Below, piece after piece: positions 52,786-64,000 of a stretch of 64,000 bases of DNA (the first letter of the stretch is position 1; each line of letters begins with the position of its first letter). The notes below the pieces were generated by a model. The model made no database searches and was not told the origin of the DNA. It saw nothing but the letters and a program-made list of their open reading frames with translations. This DNA is from Cadophora sp. MPI-SDFR-AT-0126 (taxonomy: Eukaryota; Ascomycota; Leotiomycetes; Helotiales; Ploettnerulaceae): positions 62,001 to 126,000 of the forward strand of contig JAGMVK010000018.1 of NCBI GenBank assembly GCA_020747065.1, in the 5' to 3' direction. Made by a program: the position numbers and the translations under genes.

Positions 52786-55700
52786 CTAAACCTCCATGTT
52801 CATTGCACGGGTCACACCTCCAACTGCAGTGTAATTCTATCCACCAACATTTACTCCGCATTCAGGGCAACGAGCCAGTTCCATTAGCATCCCACACTCA
52901 CTAATTACAAACTTACCAGAAATCAGCAGATATTAAAAGTATCAACCTACTAACTTACCGGATATTCATTCTCGTAGTTATACTAATAACCTGAATGACT
53001 CGTAATACCCTAAGATCCACTAACTATCGCAGCCTTAATCGCGTTAATCTCTTCTGCTATAACTTCTTCATACTATTATTTCTTCATTAGACATATCAAC
53101 TCCTTAATCGCATTACGTAAGCTTTCAGCATTCTGAAATAGCTACTAGCAAACTTCTCGAGCCTCCTCTAACAGCTACTTAGCTATCGCTATATAAATTG
53201 CGACTCTTTTAAGGCTCATTTTACTAGAATGACAAAAGGACTCGAATAAGCGCGCGATACTTGCATAAAACAGTAACACTTCGACAGCTAGCTTTAGTAG
53301 ATTCTCGATCTAGTATTCCTTAATAAAGCTTTTACAGCTCTAAAGGAATAGCACTACAAGGAGGTCAGGAGCTCCGCTAGGGAGCTTAATTAAAGACTTA
53401 GTAGATAATAATTTCAATACTTGAGTAACAATGAATTTATCATTAAGGATAAAAAATTCGGTCTTGATCTGAACTATTCGACTACCTATAGTAACTCGAC
53501 AATCACGCGAGAGAACTAGTCCGGCGTCCGTGATCGTTATATTCGCTATAAGTATATCGACAGTTGCAGTAGCAGCAGCGATCTTTCTTACTACATAGAC
53601 AGTAGCGTCATGGAGCTTTTGTACTGGTTAATATCTATTAGCCACGCTATTATAAAACGCCTTTATAGCGCCCTCAAGCTTCCTGAATTCCGTATCTCGT
53701 TCTTTTAAAATTCTGGTGACTTCCGAAATCTTTACCTGAGTAAGACTTGAAGTCACATAGTTTCTAGCTTAGCGGATTAGCTGTATAATCTCTTCTCAAG
53801 TTATCCTGAGGCTTCGCTCCAGTACAGTAATCTGCTACTCTAGCTCTCGAAGCTCACCTCTTCCAGTTATAAGGAACTGTTTAGATATCTTATCAATAAC
53901 AGCCCTATTAATAACCCTATTATATCTTTATGTAGCGAATTATTTAACTGGATATTTATAATTAGGATAATAAGGTATTAACTGAGCCAAAGTTCTAGAC
54001 ATATCTTTAAATCTAATAAACTCTTTATACCCGTTAATTTTATAAACTTCTGATATACCTAACATCCTATCAAGAGATTCTACTGTAAAGAAGTAACTAC
54101 ACCCGAGAATAATCACTAGAGTCATATCAACATCGATTTCTCCGTAGGATTTCATCTCAAGGAAATTAACTCGAGCTTTACGTTTATCAGAACATTAGTA
54201 GCAATATCCCTCCGCACATACTTTACCATAAACTCCTGGACATTAATGGCCACATGTAAGGGTCTTAGAGTAACGTTAGTTGCATAGCATATAATTGCAA
54301 GGCGCTACGCAGAGCATATCGTATACCCCCTTATATTCGCAGCACCAAGTGCAGGCCTGCATACACGGTGCATAGGATTAGTGATAACGTAATATATATT
54401 AAGAGTAAAAACATTGAACCTGTATTTATTAGCGTATATCTATGTAACGCTAAAACATAGATTAAAAAAGTTAATCATTTTTCAGGCATTCAAAAGCCGC
54501 CTTTATCCTTAGAAGAGTAATAAATTGGTTTCGTACCTCGCAGGGAGTAAAACAGAGCTTATAATCCGTGCCATTATAGCATACGCTTCGACAAGTATGA
54601 TTACAAGTACTAGAAAGTCTACCGCAGATCTTAGTATATTTCTAGTGTTTTACAATAGGATTTATATTAGTATCCTTACCATTACATTTTCTATAACTAC
54701 CTAGATAGCGATAACTATAAGCTAAGTTTATTCCACAGGCTATAGGACACTTAAAAGATACAGTTACTATATCTTAGAAACATGGAACTTCAATAGTGTA
54801 GTTATAACCCGGGACTTACTTCTAGACCCGGATATTACATTTAATACTGCCAGGATCTTACGCTTAGTAGCATAGAACATTATCCTTCAAATAATTATAT
54901 AGAAGGTATATATTATCCAGCTTTACTATATAAAGACCATAATCTTCCCCATAGGTCTGCTTTTAACAACCGTAGTTATAAGGGGTGTAAAGACGTTAAT
55001 ATAGTTAAGGGCATTTAAAAACATTATACATACTCTTAGAATAACATCATGCAAGACATTTATAACCGCAGTCGATCAGATACCGGTCGCAAGGGAGTTA
55101 ATACCCTCCCTCAGGACTAAGCTTCTCGAAGTCAAGTAGCTCCGCGACTTGCATTACTATATCCATATATCAAGGGTAATAGAGACCAAAGGCCTTCCTA
55201 ATTGAATCAATTGCCTCTATTATACGAATAACCTGCGACTATATTAGTATATTTAAATACGTATTAGTATTTCTAATCAAATACTTACCATATTATGCGC
55301 AGCTAAGTAAAACATTAATGCGATTTATAGTCTTAAGAAAACCCACTTTCTTCTTCTTATTACTTCGCACGAGCAAGATAATTATAATCTTACTTTCCTC
55401 GCCTTAAAAGTTATCTACAGTTATAATATGAAGCAACTCGCTTAGTTTCTTCTTTTCCAGAGGCTTTCGTCTATTTCCCGAGCTTATCTAGGCCTCTTCA
55501 GTAGCAGCTATATCTTTATTAAATCCATCTCTTATAAGCGTTTCTTTATCCCAATCACTTAGGACAATCTTAAAATCACTCCGCATTTTTATTCGTAGCT
55601 TCTGTAATTATCCCGTGTATAGTATTAACATTATAATATCACTGCTATTATATACGCCTTACCGAACAATATAGCGAACGAGCGTATATATCATATCAAC

Positions 55701-58700
55701 CTCCCAGTCATTACTTCGCGACTTCTGATACCGGTTAGCGTCGAGCGATTCCTCCATATTCTAGTAATTAAGCCAAAAGATATTCTTTCTTATTCCTACG
55801 ACGTCAGGTAATTGCTTTATTGTCTCGTAGTCTATTAAGCGCCGGTAAATAGTTATCCGAATCAGAGTTAAAATCTAAAGCCGCATTCGCTATTAAACAT
55901 TCAATTAAGCTATAGGAAATAGTGGCTTACCTAGCTCTCCTACTAAAAGCCGTTCAAATTAACTGCGATCGAGCTGATAAGGAGTCCCTTGCTTACTTTC
56001 AAGTAATAGCCTGTGATTATTAATCTATAAACGTAATTATTAATAGTCTCTAATTTAAATGAAATGCTCGACTCTAGGAAGTAAAGCGGATATTATATAG
56101 GGCTTTATGACTTCCCCGGCTTCTTTGCATATTATTACCTTACAATGTACACGCTAAAGAACAGAAATTCTCTTAGCTAGCCTTATTGTAGTAACTCCAA
56201 TAATATCCGCAGTTTACAGAACTCTTCTGTTTACCTTGTCATATATATACTCTTATTGTTTATGAATAGCGTAATTGTCCTTAACTAACTCGAACAGCTC
56301 GTCCGTTTTATTTTCGTAGATCTCTTGTACCCAGAATTCCACTAGTCGACGCCTTTTAAATACCGAGAGACCATAGATATTTTGACTTACATTTTGAACA
56401 AGCTCCTAAAGAGTAGTGATCGTCTCGTCGATAGCATTCGTCTCATTAATATTCTTACCTTTTATCCCTTAATTCCAGACCTTAAAAGGTTCTTTCCCTA
56501 CTATCTTAAACTAGTCCTTATTAAATCGAGAAAACTGAGAGAAAATACGTAGATATCTCCGCTACAAATGAAACTTAAGGTTAGCCTAGTCTGGTTTTTT
56601 CTGCGTAGTATATAACGAGCCTAGAACAGAGTTAATTAGCCGCTTATTATTTTCAAGCTACTCGTACGATTTAGTAACTAAATAGCGCTCGGATTTCGTT
56701 TTCACCTCACCTTAGGACACGACGCGTAGATTCTTCCCTCTAGAAGCTTCGACTTACTTTAGCCGCTAATTCGAATAATCTTCTTAATACTAATCTCGAT
56801 AAGATACTCAAGGAACTGATCTAATACGTAATTAGTATAACATCTATACGAGGTTAGCTATTAACTTTATAAAATAAATAAGACCGTAAACTTACACTAC
56901 AACTACAGGTCCTAAATTTACCGCCTCCTTACAAGCCAACAGAATACTTATTAGTTTAATACCAAAATATGATTTACCTATTCCTAGTAGTCCTTAGATA
57001 AAACTAAACTCGCGAGTTAGCGCCGCCATAAGTGCTAGATACTACTTACAGTCAAGGGATATCTGTGCCTCAAGCTCATTAACACTAATAATATTATCAA
57101 TTAAGACTCCAGGGCTAAAAGACAGCTGATCGCCATCTGATTTCAGTATAGAATCTAACGGGAAGAAAAAGTCCTAACCCTAGGCGTAGAGTAGTAGAAG
57201 AATATCTAGCTACTTAGCGAGCTCAGTATAGCGGTCTAGCAGTATCTATTAATAGAAGGGCAAGCGGCCAAAGCAATGCATATTCTAAAGATTCTCTAAA
57301 ATAAGAAGAAACATGATAAGTAAAATCCCTGAGAACTTATTCAAAGCCCCTCATATATCCTAGTAGCTTAATTAAACCAGTAGTTCCAGGTCTCCTTAAT
57401 TACAAGTAGCAGGTTTAGTAATAATAGTTAAGATATAATCATAAGAACTAAGACTATAAGATACCATAGGATCGATGCATTTCTTACTGACTATAAGAAA
57501 TAAGAGGGAACTTTTATTATTAATAAATAAAACAAAGCATAGCAAAGAACCTTCTTCAAGGCGTTTCGAGTCTTCCCACCACTTGCGCCGATCAGGTGCA
57601 GACTTCTTCCAAAGAATATAGAGTTAGTTGAACAACACGTGAGCTTCGATACCTCGGTTTCGATTGTAGGAGACGTAGCTAATGTGGGCCTTAGTATAAG
57701 GGTACGCTCGCATATCTTCAAGACTCAGCTTCGAGTTGTCAAGTAAAGTCGGGTCATCAGTGATGGAATTTATTAACCCCCTAAGAGCCTCCTTTAACTC
57801 CCTAAAGATGTCATAATAAAGCAGGCGGAATTGTGTGTTAAGGTAACGTGCTATAGGGTCGTCGAGGAAATATAGTTAATTAAGACCGGTACTAGGCAGA
57901 AATTCTGGATAATCGCTTCGAATCTCATTTTCTATGGAAAGAATCTTGATCTTTGTAATATTCCCTTTATTATTATCATAATATCCTCCTAGAATAATGA
58001 TTTATCGAGGATATGTTAACTTGACCACAGTAGTTAAAACACCGTCAATATTCGGCGCCTCTACGTCCAGAAGAAGATCATTCGCACGTGCTATGATAGC
58101 CCGAATCTCACTGCTCTGATTAATAATTACCTGGAACGCCGCAGATATGTCGTTAATACCCGTGGCTTCTATAAGGTTCTGTAATAAGTTGATAAGATCT
58201 GGAAGTTCTTTGTGGAAGGTAGCCCATTATTCCCTCTTCAGAATCTCTTGTAGTAAAATTAGCATCGTAATAAGTGTCGTTTCCACCAAGGTTCTTAAGA
58301 CATTAGATTCGCAGTATGCGTCAGCCAAGTTTATACAAAGACGCTGAAAAAAAGGAACCGCTCTAGTCCCATTACTACCACTGATGAAGTTATACAAGCC
58401 TCCAATAAAGGTGTCCACAAATAAATAGTCTAGCGTAGCTGGATATATGATTACTAAAAGAAATCGTTATGCAAGTGTAACAAAGGTAGCGCGTCTATTA
58501 GTATGCAACACTATACTTAGGAGCGCTATAATATATTTACAGCCGTAGTTCTCCTCTGTATCAAGGTCTCGTAAAAGCATCTGTTTCTAATCTCGATCCC
58601 CTTCGTTTAAAATAGTGAGAGCACCGTTCTATAAGAGTTCAATTGTTCTGGTATTGTTTGGCGCTGAAGGTCTCTTAACGAGCCTCTTCCACGAATTGTA

Positions 58701-59033
58701 GTCCTCCCTCTCCCTTTATTGCTCTGGTGTATCTGCCAATCTTCTAGTGGGCTATTTGTTGCGGTTCGATATATCGTGAGAATAGGCACAATTATCGCCA
58801 TATCGACAATGCTCTCCTTGCTCGATGAATCGACAGAGTCGGGGTCCGCCCTGCTGGATATTCCCGCCTCTGCCTCCTCGATCGCCTCTATTCCATCTAT
58901 CCCCTCTGTTGCCTCTATTCCCTCTACTATCTCCTCGTCTCCATCCTCTGCCAGCACCCTGTCTATCTCCCCCTCTTCCACCAAACCCACCTCCCAAATT
59001 CGAGCCTCGCCATCTATCCTCTGGCGTTGCCAT
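52786..59033 (-). pseudogene. ZNFX1/NFX1-type RNA helicase, destroyed by RIP
   Basis: Start ATG 59033 (MATPEDRWRG), an RGG-rich arm and a CCCH finger (C-x8-C-x5-C-x3-H, CRFIEQGEHCRYGDNCAYSH at about 58786-58845) are intact. Beyond about 58740 the sequence is AT-rich and full of TAG/TAA, yet order and wording of the family persist: DYPEFLPSTGLN, YLNTQFRLLYYDIFRELKEAL (57.8 kb), DNSKLSLEDMRAYPYTKAH (57.7 kb), the helicase P-loop now GLLGIGKSYFG (56,970-56,993; expected GPPGTGKS), LLACKEAVNLGPVVVV, and near 54.1 kb SYGEIDVDM, LGCSYFFTVESLDRMLG, RYNRVINRAVIDKISK. It ends GGVTRAMNMEV-stop at 52786. Intact relatives are SF1 helicases linked to RNA silencing and heterochromatin (ZNFX1; Hrr1 is a fission-yeast relative). 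It cannot be functional. Confidence 0.85.
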
Positions 59034-59750
59034 TACTGTAAGTACTTCGGTTTTCCAACTGAAGTCGGTTAAAGCCTTGTGAAGAAATAAGTTAACAAGA
59101 AACTCAAGAAATAGAAGTCGTAAAGTAGAAAAGGGGGTGTTTGACAAACGAATCCTGAAATATCCACTTCTCCATTCACATGCTAACGCCGGAACACATA
59201 GTTTCTTTTTCTTTTTCTTTTTTAAGCACCATCGATGAACACCTATTCGGTGACCGTGCAGGTTGTCCGCTGGTCATTCCCCGTCACAGCATTGGTTTGT
59301 CTTCACTGGGTGCATGGCCGTATTTACGTGGAGTCCAATCATAGGAAGTTGATATGTCACCAAGTGCGGTGAGCCACGCCTATCGCTAGATAGCATGGCA
59401 TAGTTTGATGGGGTGCGACGAAGGAGGGTCGCACAAGAAATAATGCGGTTGGTTGCTACTGTAAGGTCGCCGTTCAAGCTTGGTTTGGCACTTACGTCTT
59501 CACAAATAAGTCTGGGAAGACTGTATCCGGACCCACGTTTCACCTGTTAAAGTTGTGGAGGTTACAAGCTGGTGTCTCTGGTTCTTCGAGCCTGAATAGC
59601 AGCCCAGTTACCGAACGGAGACGTATACTATAGAAATACGCGCTTTCTCCTAACATGTATTCATATGCAAATCGTTTCTTCTACTGTCCACTAAATCTCA
59701 CTTTGCTGTTTTTGATATAACATTGTTCCAATTCCAATATTCTAATCAAT

Positions 59751-59874
59751 TTCGAAGGCTTCGTGTGAGCCGCAGGCTAGCACCCATGTAGATGCCTTCG
59801 AATGCCTTCGAATCTAAGCTGCTAAGCTTAGAGAGAAGGTTCTTCGACAAGAAGAGAGAGAGCGGCCTTCGGCG
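59751..59874 (+). repeat. Direct repeat, copy A
   Basis: TTCGAAGGCTTCGTGTGAGC followed by CTAAGCTGCTAAGCTTAGAG and GGTTCTTCGACAAGAA; repeated in the same orientation at 60057-60156. Copy A has an internal duplication of GCCTTCGAAT. The inner CTAAGC...GCTTAG is palindromic. Confidence 0.8.
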
Positions 59875-60056
59875 ATTCTTCGATCCGCTCTTGGTGGCGC
59901 GTTCCTACACTTGGCGTTTCCCAAGCACATAGGTTTTTCCGAGTATTATGTAATATATGTCTGAAACTTTGTCGATTTCATCCACTTAACGACTTACCCA
60001 CCGCTTATTCTATCTAATGTTTCTCAATTAAATTCCAATGCTCTGATGGATTTCGA

Positions 60057-60156
60057 TTCGAAGGCTTCGTGTGAGCCGCAAGCGAGCACCCACGTCTAAG
60101 CTGCTAAGCTTAGAGAGAAGGTTCTTCGACAAGAAAGAGAGGGCGGAGGCTTCGGC
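60057..60156 (+). repeat. Direct repeat, copy B
   Basis: Second copy of the 59751 unit, about 300 bp downstream, lacking the internal duplication. Sequence to the left (TTCCAAT...GATTTC) is also partly shared, so the true unit may begin about 30 bp earlier. Confidence 0.8.
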
Positions 60157-60825
60157 AAAACTTTGTTCCAAAAATTAGTAATTTTTTTGTAATCTCCATG
60201 ATCCTTGCCCGAATTCTTGATATGATGCGGTCCTGGCGTTTCTTCAAACTGTTTCAATACTCTCCTCAAACGTTTTTCCGCGCCGTGTTCTCCTTGTACG
60301 TTTCTCTTCTCTCCTCACGTGTTGTCCTTGTCGGTTATGATATACGGGATGTTTCGACTTGGTAGCAACTTTGTCTCGGCACGTTAAGGATGAGATGGCT
60401 ACAAGGATCGAAGAGCAACGCGCAAAGATTCGTGCGCTTGAGCTTGGGTTGAGGAGCGCAGGCGAGATAATGAGATCCGCATCCAAGAACGGGCTCGAGA
60501 AACAGAGTCTGGACACGATGTCAAAAGGTGCGGTGCAACCTTGCAATCCACTTCGGGGAGCCTTTGATCATCGGTTTTGTACTCTAGAAATACTTCAAAA
60601 GCCGTGTTCTGGGCAGTCTTCGAGAGCATGCCAGCTTTTCTTACTGACGGCTTTCAATTCTGCAAAGAACTCATCATAATGATATACATGGTCACACTGT
60701 TGCAGCCAACGATGAGTTCATGCCCCCTATTGCTCAGAACGATTAATTCCACAAGTCGCGTTTCGTTGTTTGGCAAGGCTCCGTTGACGGAATGGTAATT
60801 TCAGGCTTCACATCTGCCATGGATA

Positions 60826-62839
60826 CTAGACCAACATTATGTCTCTGTTTACACAATCTCTGAACCAGTCGTGCTTGATTTCCGCGATGCCTATCCTTCT
60901 GAAAACGTCGATCTCGCTCTTTGAACTTATGAGTACCAAGCAATTCCAATACTCAGGTTGGTCGCGAAACGAAACGGTGATTGGTGAGTATCTTAGGACA
61001 TAGAACGTTCTATAAGAAAGCTCCTCAGGAGGAACTTTAAAATCGTCGATGGTATCGGGCACCAGCCTTGCAGATTTTTCAAGCTCCTCATCGCCTGCTC
61101 TTCGAATCTTAAAGATTTTCTCCTCTGCGGGTTCCTCGATGGCGGTCAGCTCGACCATACAGAGAAAGCCCCAGAGACCAATCTTTGCACTGGAATATGA
61201 GCTAGATGCATTCACGTCCTCCTGAACCTCACCTTCTGGAACCTCAAACCCTGTAACCAGCACAACTGGATCCGGACCGGGGCTCCAAGTGTTGATGTAC
61301 CCTTGAATTGACAGCCAAGACCATGTTGGGATTTGGGGGTTGCGCTTATGTGAGCGCTGTTTCCTGCTTTCACTGGCGCCCCGATCATATTCTGACCACC
61401 AAAACAAGCTTTGCCTCATCCATTGTGTTCATACCCCACAGACATACGTGCCCATGATACCAGAACTATTAACTTGCTTCGCAATTGCAGATAGAGCTGG
61501 TATACGATCCCTAGGAAATGAAAGCTCTCTCGCCTGGTACTGATTGATGAGGGCAAACCAGAGCATCAATCTCTCATTGTCACTACCATACCTAACCATA
61601 CGTGCGTATCTTGTTTTAAAACCAGGTGTCCTGAAAAACGAGTCGTGTCCGTCTTTCAAGTCTCCGCATTCACACCATACTGATGAGCGGCATTCCCAAA
61701 CGAGCTCTCCTGATGTATAATGGATTGTCCTTACTGCAAGCAATCTCTCCTGAAATGCCCAGGCACGGCTTAACAAGGGCAGTTTCGAGGATTGCCAATC
61801 TTGCCAAGACGGTTCATCGTTTCTCCATATCTTGTGGTCGACCTTCTCCTTCACATGGAGGTCCACAGTATCTGTGTCGCGGGAAGAGAGTGAAAACTTG
61901 ATGAGATGGCTTTCCCGACCTGTGTAACAACCGACACTGCTATTCTCGGCCATGGAAGCGGCGATGACCAGGTAAGCCCCCCCATAAACATCTCCCATCT
62001 TAGTACACTCAACTTCCCACTCCTTCTCATCACATTGGACAATGCACATTGAATCAATCCAGATGTGACGAATGCCAAGCTTCCAAGTTATGTCGATGGC
62101 GTCCTGGAAAGTTTTCGGTAAGCCTGATACCGAAACTCCTTTTGCCTTGTTATCGTTCACAGTGCCCTTGAATGTTTTGAAGACACTAGATGGTGTTCCC
62201 CAACAGTGACTCAGTGCAGTATATCTCGCATGCGGCTCGTCCTCACCACCCACCAAATTGACCCACGGGCGATCTTCCTGGAACGATATCTGAAGAAGTC
62301 TCTTCGGACGAGCAACGTGACTTGATGAAGGACGGCAGTCTGAATGCTCATTGTCACATATATTCAGCCACGTTTTGATCTGCTCGAAGGACTGATGGGA
62401 GCACGAATGCCTAGCAACATTGACCTTGCTAATATAAGATGAATTTGAGATCCATACTGCCTGACAACACCAGTCAGCATCAAAGATTTAGAAAAGGATG
62501 TGGCAAGGGTACTTTATTTTGAACGAGCTCTTTGGTGGCTGCAAACTCCAACTCAATCCCGGCTGGAAATTTCTCATCCTTTGTCTTCTGGCTGTGCCAC
62601 TGGAGAAAGATTTGTGGCATCGAGCCGCTTTCAATCAGTGAGTGTTTGAACTGAAACAGAACTAGAGGCTGTGCAGCTTCTGTAAGCCCCTTCCATCGGC
62701 TCTGGTATATATTGGCTACATCAACAAACACTTGGCAGTATCGACAGCCTCGCGAGGCTTGCCGACGAAGCTCCTCGAGTCCGACCGAGGGATTCAGACA
62801 CACATCGCGGTCCCAGGCGTGAGTATGATCACGAGGCAT
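60826..62839 (-). pseudogene. HET-domain (heterokaryon incompatibility) protein with one nonsense codon
   Basis: Exons 62839-62513 and 62460-60826 (52-bp intron) join to 1,962 bp, 653 codons. The N-terminal part has RGCRYCQVF and TWLNICDNEHSDC; the HET domain has YTALSHCWG, LPKTFQDAIDITWKLGIRHI, WIDSMCIVQ, EWEVECTKMGDVYGGAYLVI and SRAWAFQERLLA. The C-terminal part has PTWSWLSIQG. The frame is open except for TGA at 61429-61431 in GTYVCGV-stop-TQWMRQSLFWW, where relatives usually have Trp (YLxGLW), so TGG to TGA is likely. The last 196 codons remain open, implying a recent loss, a readthrough, or an error. HET proteins trigger cell death on fusion of unlike hyphae. Confidence 0.85.
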
Positions 62840-64000
62840 CTTGGATGCGTCAAGTAATACTTCGAGAGAATATTACAAGAAACAGTTCTTTCGAGGCTCT
62901 GCCGTGCTGGATGCCTAAAGCTATAGCCGGCCAATCGGCATCTTCTTTCCTAGCGTACACGGGCGCATGCACCAGTATGCACGACGCTCCCGAGCCCACC
63001 AAGAGTCTGCGCGCTATTTTACCTCACCGTCACCATTTCACTCTCCTCCGACTCGAGCGTCACACGTGAGTACGGAATCTCCTGAAACATTTATTCTGTA
63101 TTTAATATCAACTAGTAACAGTCACAACGCGCAAATAATCGCAATTTATTATTTATTTCGAGAGCATGTTGTGTGGTTCGGTGGCGAGGGGAATGGGAAT
63201 CGGGAAACCCCGGTAAAGTATTTTCTGCTCAGGCAGAATGACAGGTTGTCGCTTAGCGTAAATTAACACCCAGAGCAACACCTCCTAACGCATGTTTGCG
63301 TGCAAGGAAATGGAATGATAGGGTATTCTATTATTATGTGTCACAAGTCCCAGACTCCTCGCCTCCTCGCCTCCTCGCCTCTCGCTCACACTTACGCTAT
63401 TCCATCCTATTTTGACGTTGGGGGTCCCACCCGTGACCCCTGCATATAGATCAGCTTGGATCATGGAGCATGTCTCTTCCATATTTCTTGACTTTTAAGA
63501 ATACTAGGCCTTTGCTGTTTTTTCTATTCATGAAGGCCCTATTCACGCTCTGCGAAGTGATCCAAATTCTCAACCATGCCATCGGAATCTGGCTTTTCGG
63601 TCACTATCCTCGAGCCTAGCGTATTGGATTCGTCGAGGAGGCGAGTAGCCCCATTCGGGTCATCTTTGCTTATTCGCCTTTCACTTTGCATCCCGGGTGG
63701 GAGGCAAGTGGATAGAATATCTTGCAGCCTTAGAGGTAGTTGCGATTCCAGTTCCACTAAAACCCTTGGCTAAGCGATTCTTAGGAGTATGCAAGGTATG
63801 GTTCACGATACATGAAGGTGTTCCATATTACGAGACATTCACGGGGAACACGGACTACTCAGTAACAGCTTGCTAGACGAGAATTTGAAGTTTTGGCTCA
63901 TATAACCTATAGTTTTTAGACCTGAACTGTGTCCGAGAAGTTCCGCAAGAATCCATCGTCCAACCTTGGTTTGAGACCTTTATATTCCGTCTCCCCCAAA
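62840..64000. other. Intergenic, no gene recognised
   Basis: Upstream side of the HET gene. Contains a CTCCTCGCCTCCTCGCCTCC microsatellite-like run at 63355-63395. Open frames at 63539-63773 on both strands overlap and have no family features. Confidence 0.45.

Larger units (their letters stand above)
59034..60825. other. Intergenic with direct repeat pair
   Basis: No gene is convincing. A T-rich run (TTTCTTTTTCTTTTTCTTTT) lies at 59203-59222. A coiled fragment (MATRIEEQRAKIRALELG) at 60395-60500 (+) has no family. The direct repeats at 59751 and 60057 are listed separately. Confidence 0.45.

Noticed and set aside
58719..59082. Plus-strand Ser/Pro-rich ORFs
   Set aside because: Antisense of the RGG-rich first exon of the helicase pseudogene.
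1..64000. tRNA genes
   Set aside because: No B-box-like GGTTCGAATCC with a matching A-box and acceptor stem was found by eye; GGTTCAAATCC at about 1704 lies within the transposase coding sequence.

Overview
The window looks like nuclear DNA of a filamentous ascomycete (Pezizomycotina; a leotiomycete-like source is possible but not proven). The evidence is short GT-AG introns of about 45-62 bp with CTAAC-like branch sites, fungal-only families (HET, NACHT-WD40 NLR, 2EXR, Zn2Cys6 factor, DUF3435, DUF7025), and many transposons whose frames are broken almost only by TAG/TAA/TGA codons replacing Trp, Gln or Arg, as expected from repeat-induced point mutation (RIP). Genes were read by eye, so exon limits are inferences from splice signals and family resemblance.

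Layout. 1-2.7 kb: a RIP-damaged hAT fragment and a complete but broken Tc1/mariner element (1325-2722) holding a 49-bp poly-C tract. 3-15.8 kb: metabolic genes and relics: EthD protein (-), SDR (+), cupin/acyl-CoA-ligase chimera split by a 1,491-bp Tc1-type element (7701-9191), a second SDR with an upstream nonsense codon, an enoyl-CoA hydratase-like gene with a signal peptide and a GC-AG intron, the tail of an NmrA-like gene, and a frameshifted MDR oxidoreductase. 16-26.7 kb: a mobile-element graveyard in which two DUF3435 tyrosine-recombinase genes (the family that includes Starship captains) point away from each other around an hAT transposase and a retroviral-type integrase gene; the right-hand DUF3435 frame appears to continue into two chromodomains. 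27-32 kb: a small coiled-coil gene, a tail-anchored APH-type kinase, and a 2,498-bp pogo-like element with perfect 70-bp terminal repeats just upstream of the kinase. 32.5-36.2 kb: a 2EXR gene and a winged-helix/C2H2/retropepsin-like mosaic gene.

36.4-44.6 kb is the most unusual block: inverted copies of a roughly 70-bp terminal sequence beginning TA-CAGT flank an alpha/beta-hydrolase-NACHT-WD40 NLR, an intact DD34E transposase and a convergent intact accessory gene. 45-48.8 kb: a Zn2Cys6 regulator divergent from an intact DODA/LigB-type dioxygenase. 50 kb: a small secreted protein. 51.6-52.5 kb: a DUF7025 (AAA-ATPase-associated) fragment. 52.8-59.0 kb: a 6.2-kb AT-rich RIP-destroyed pseudogene of a ZNFX1/NFX1-type RNA helicase whose GC-rich N-terminal RGG/CCCH exon escaped mutation. 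60.8-62.8 kb: a HET-domain gene with one nonsense codon.

Together the window shows a repeat-rich, fast-evolving region in which allorecognition-type genes (NLR, HET), a silencing-type helicase and degraded metabolic genes sit among transposons of at least five kinds, some dead from RIP and one (41374-42348) apparently intact.
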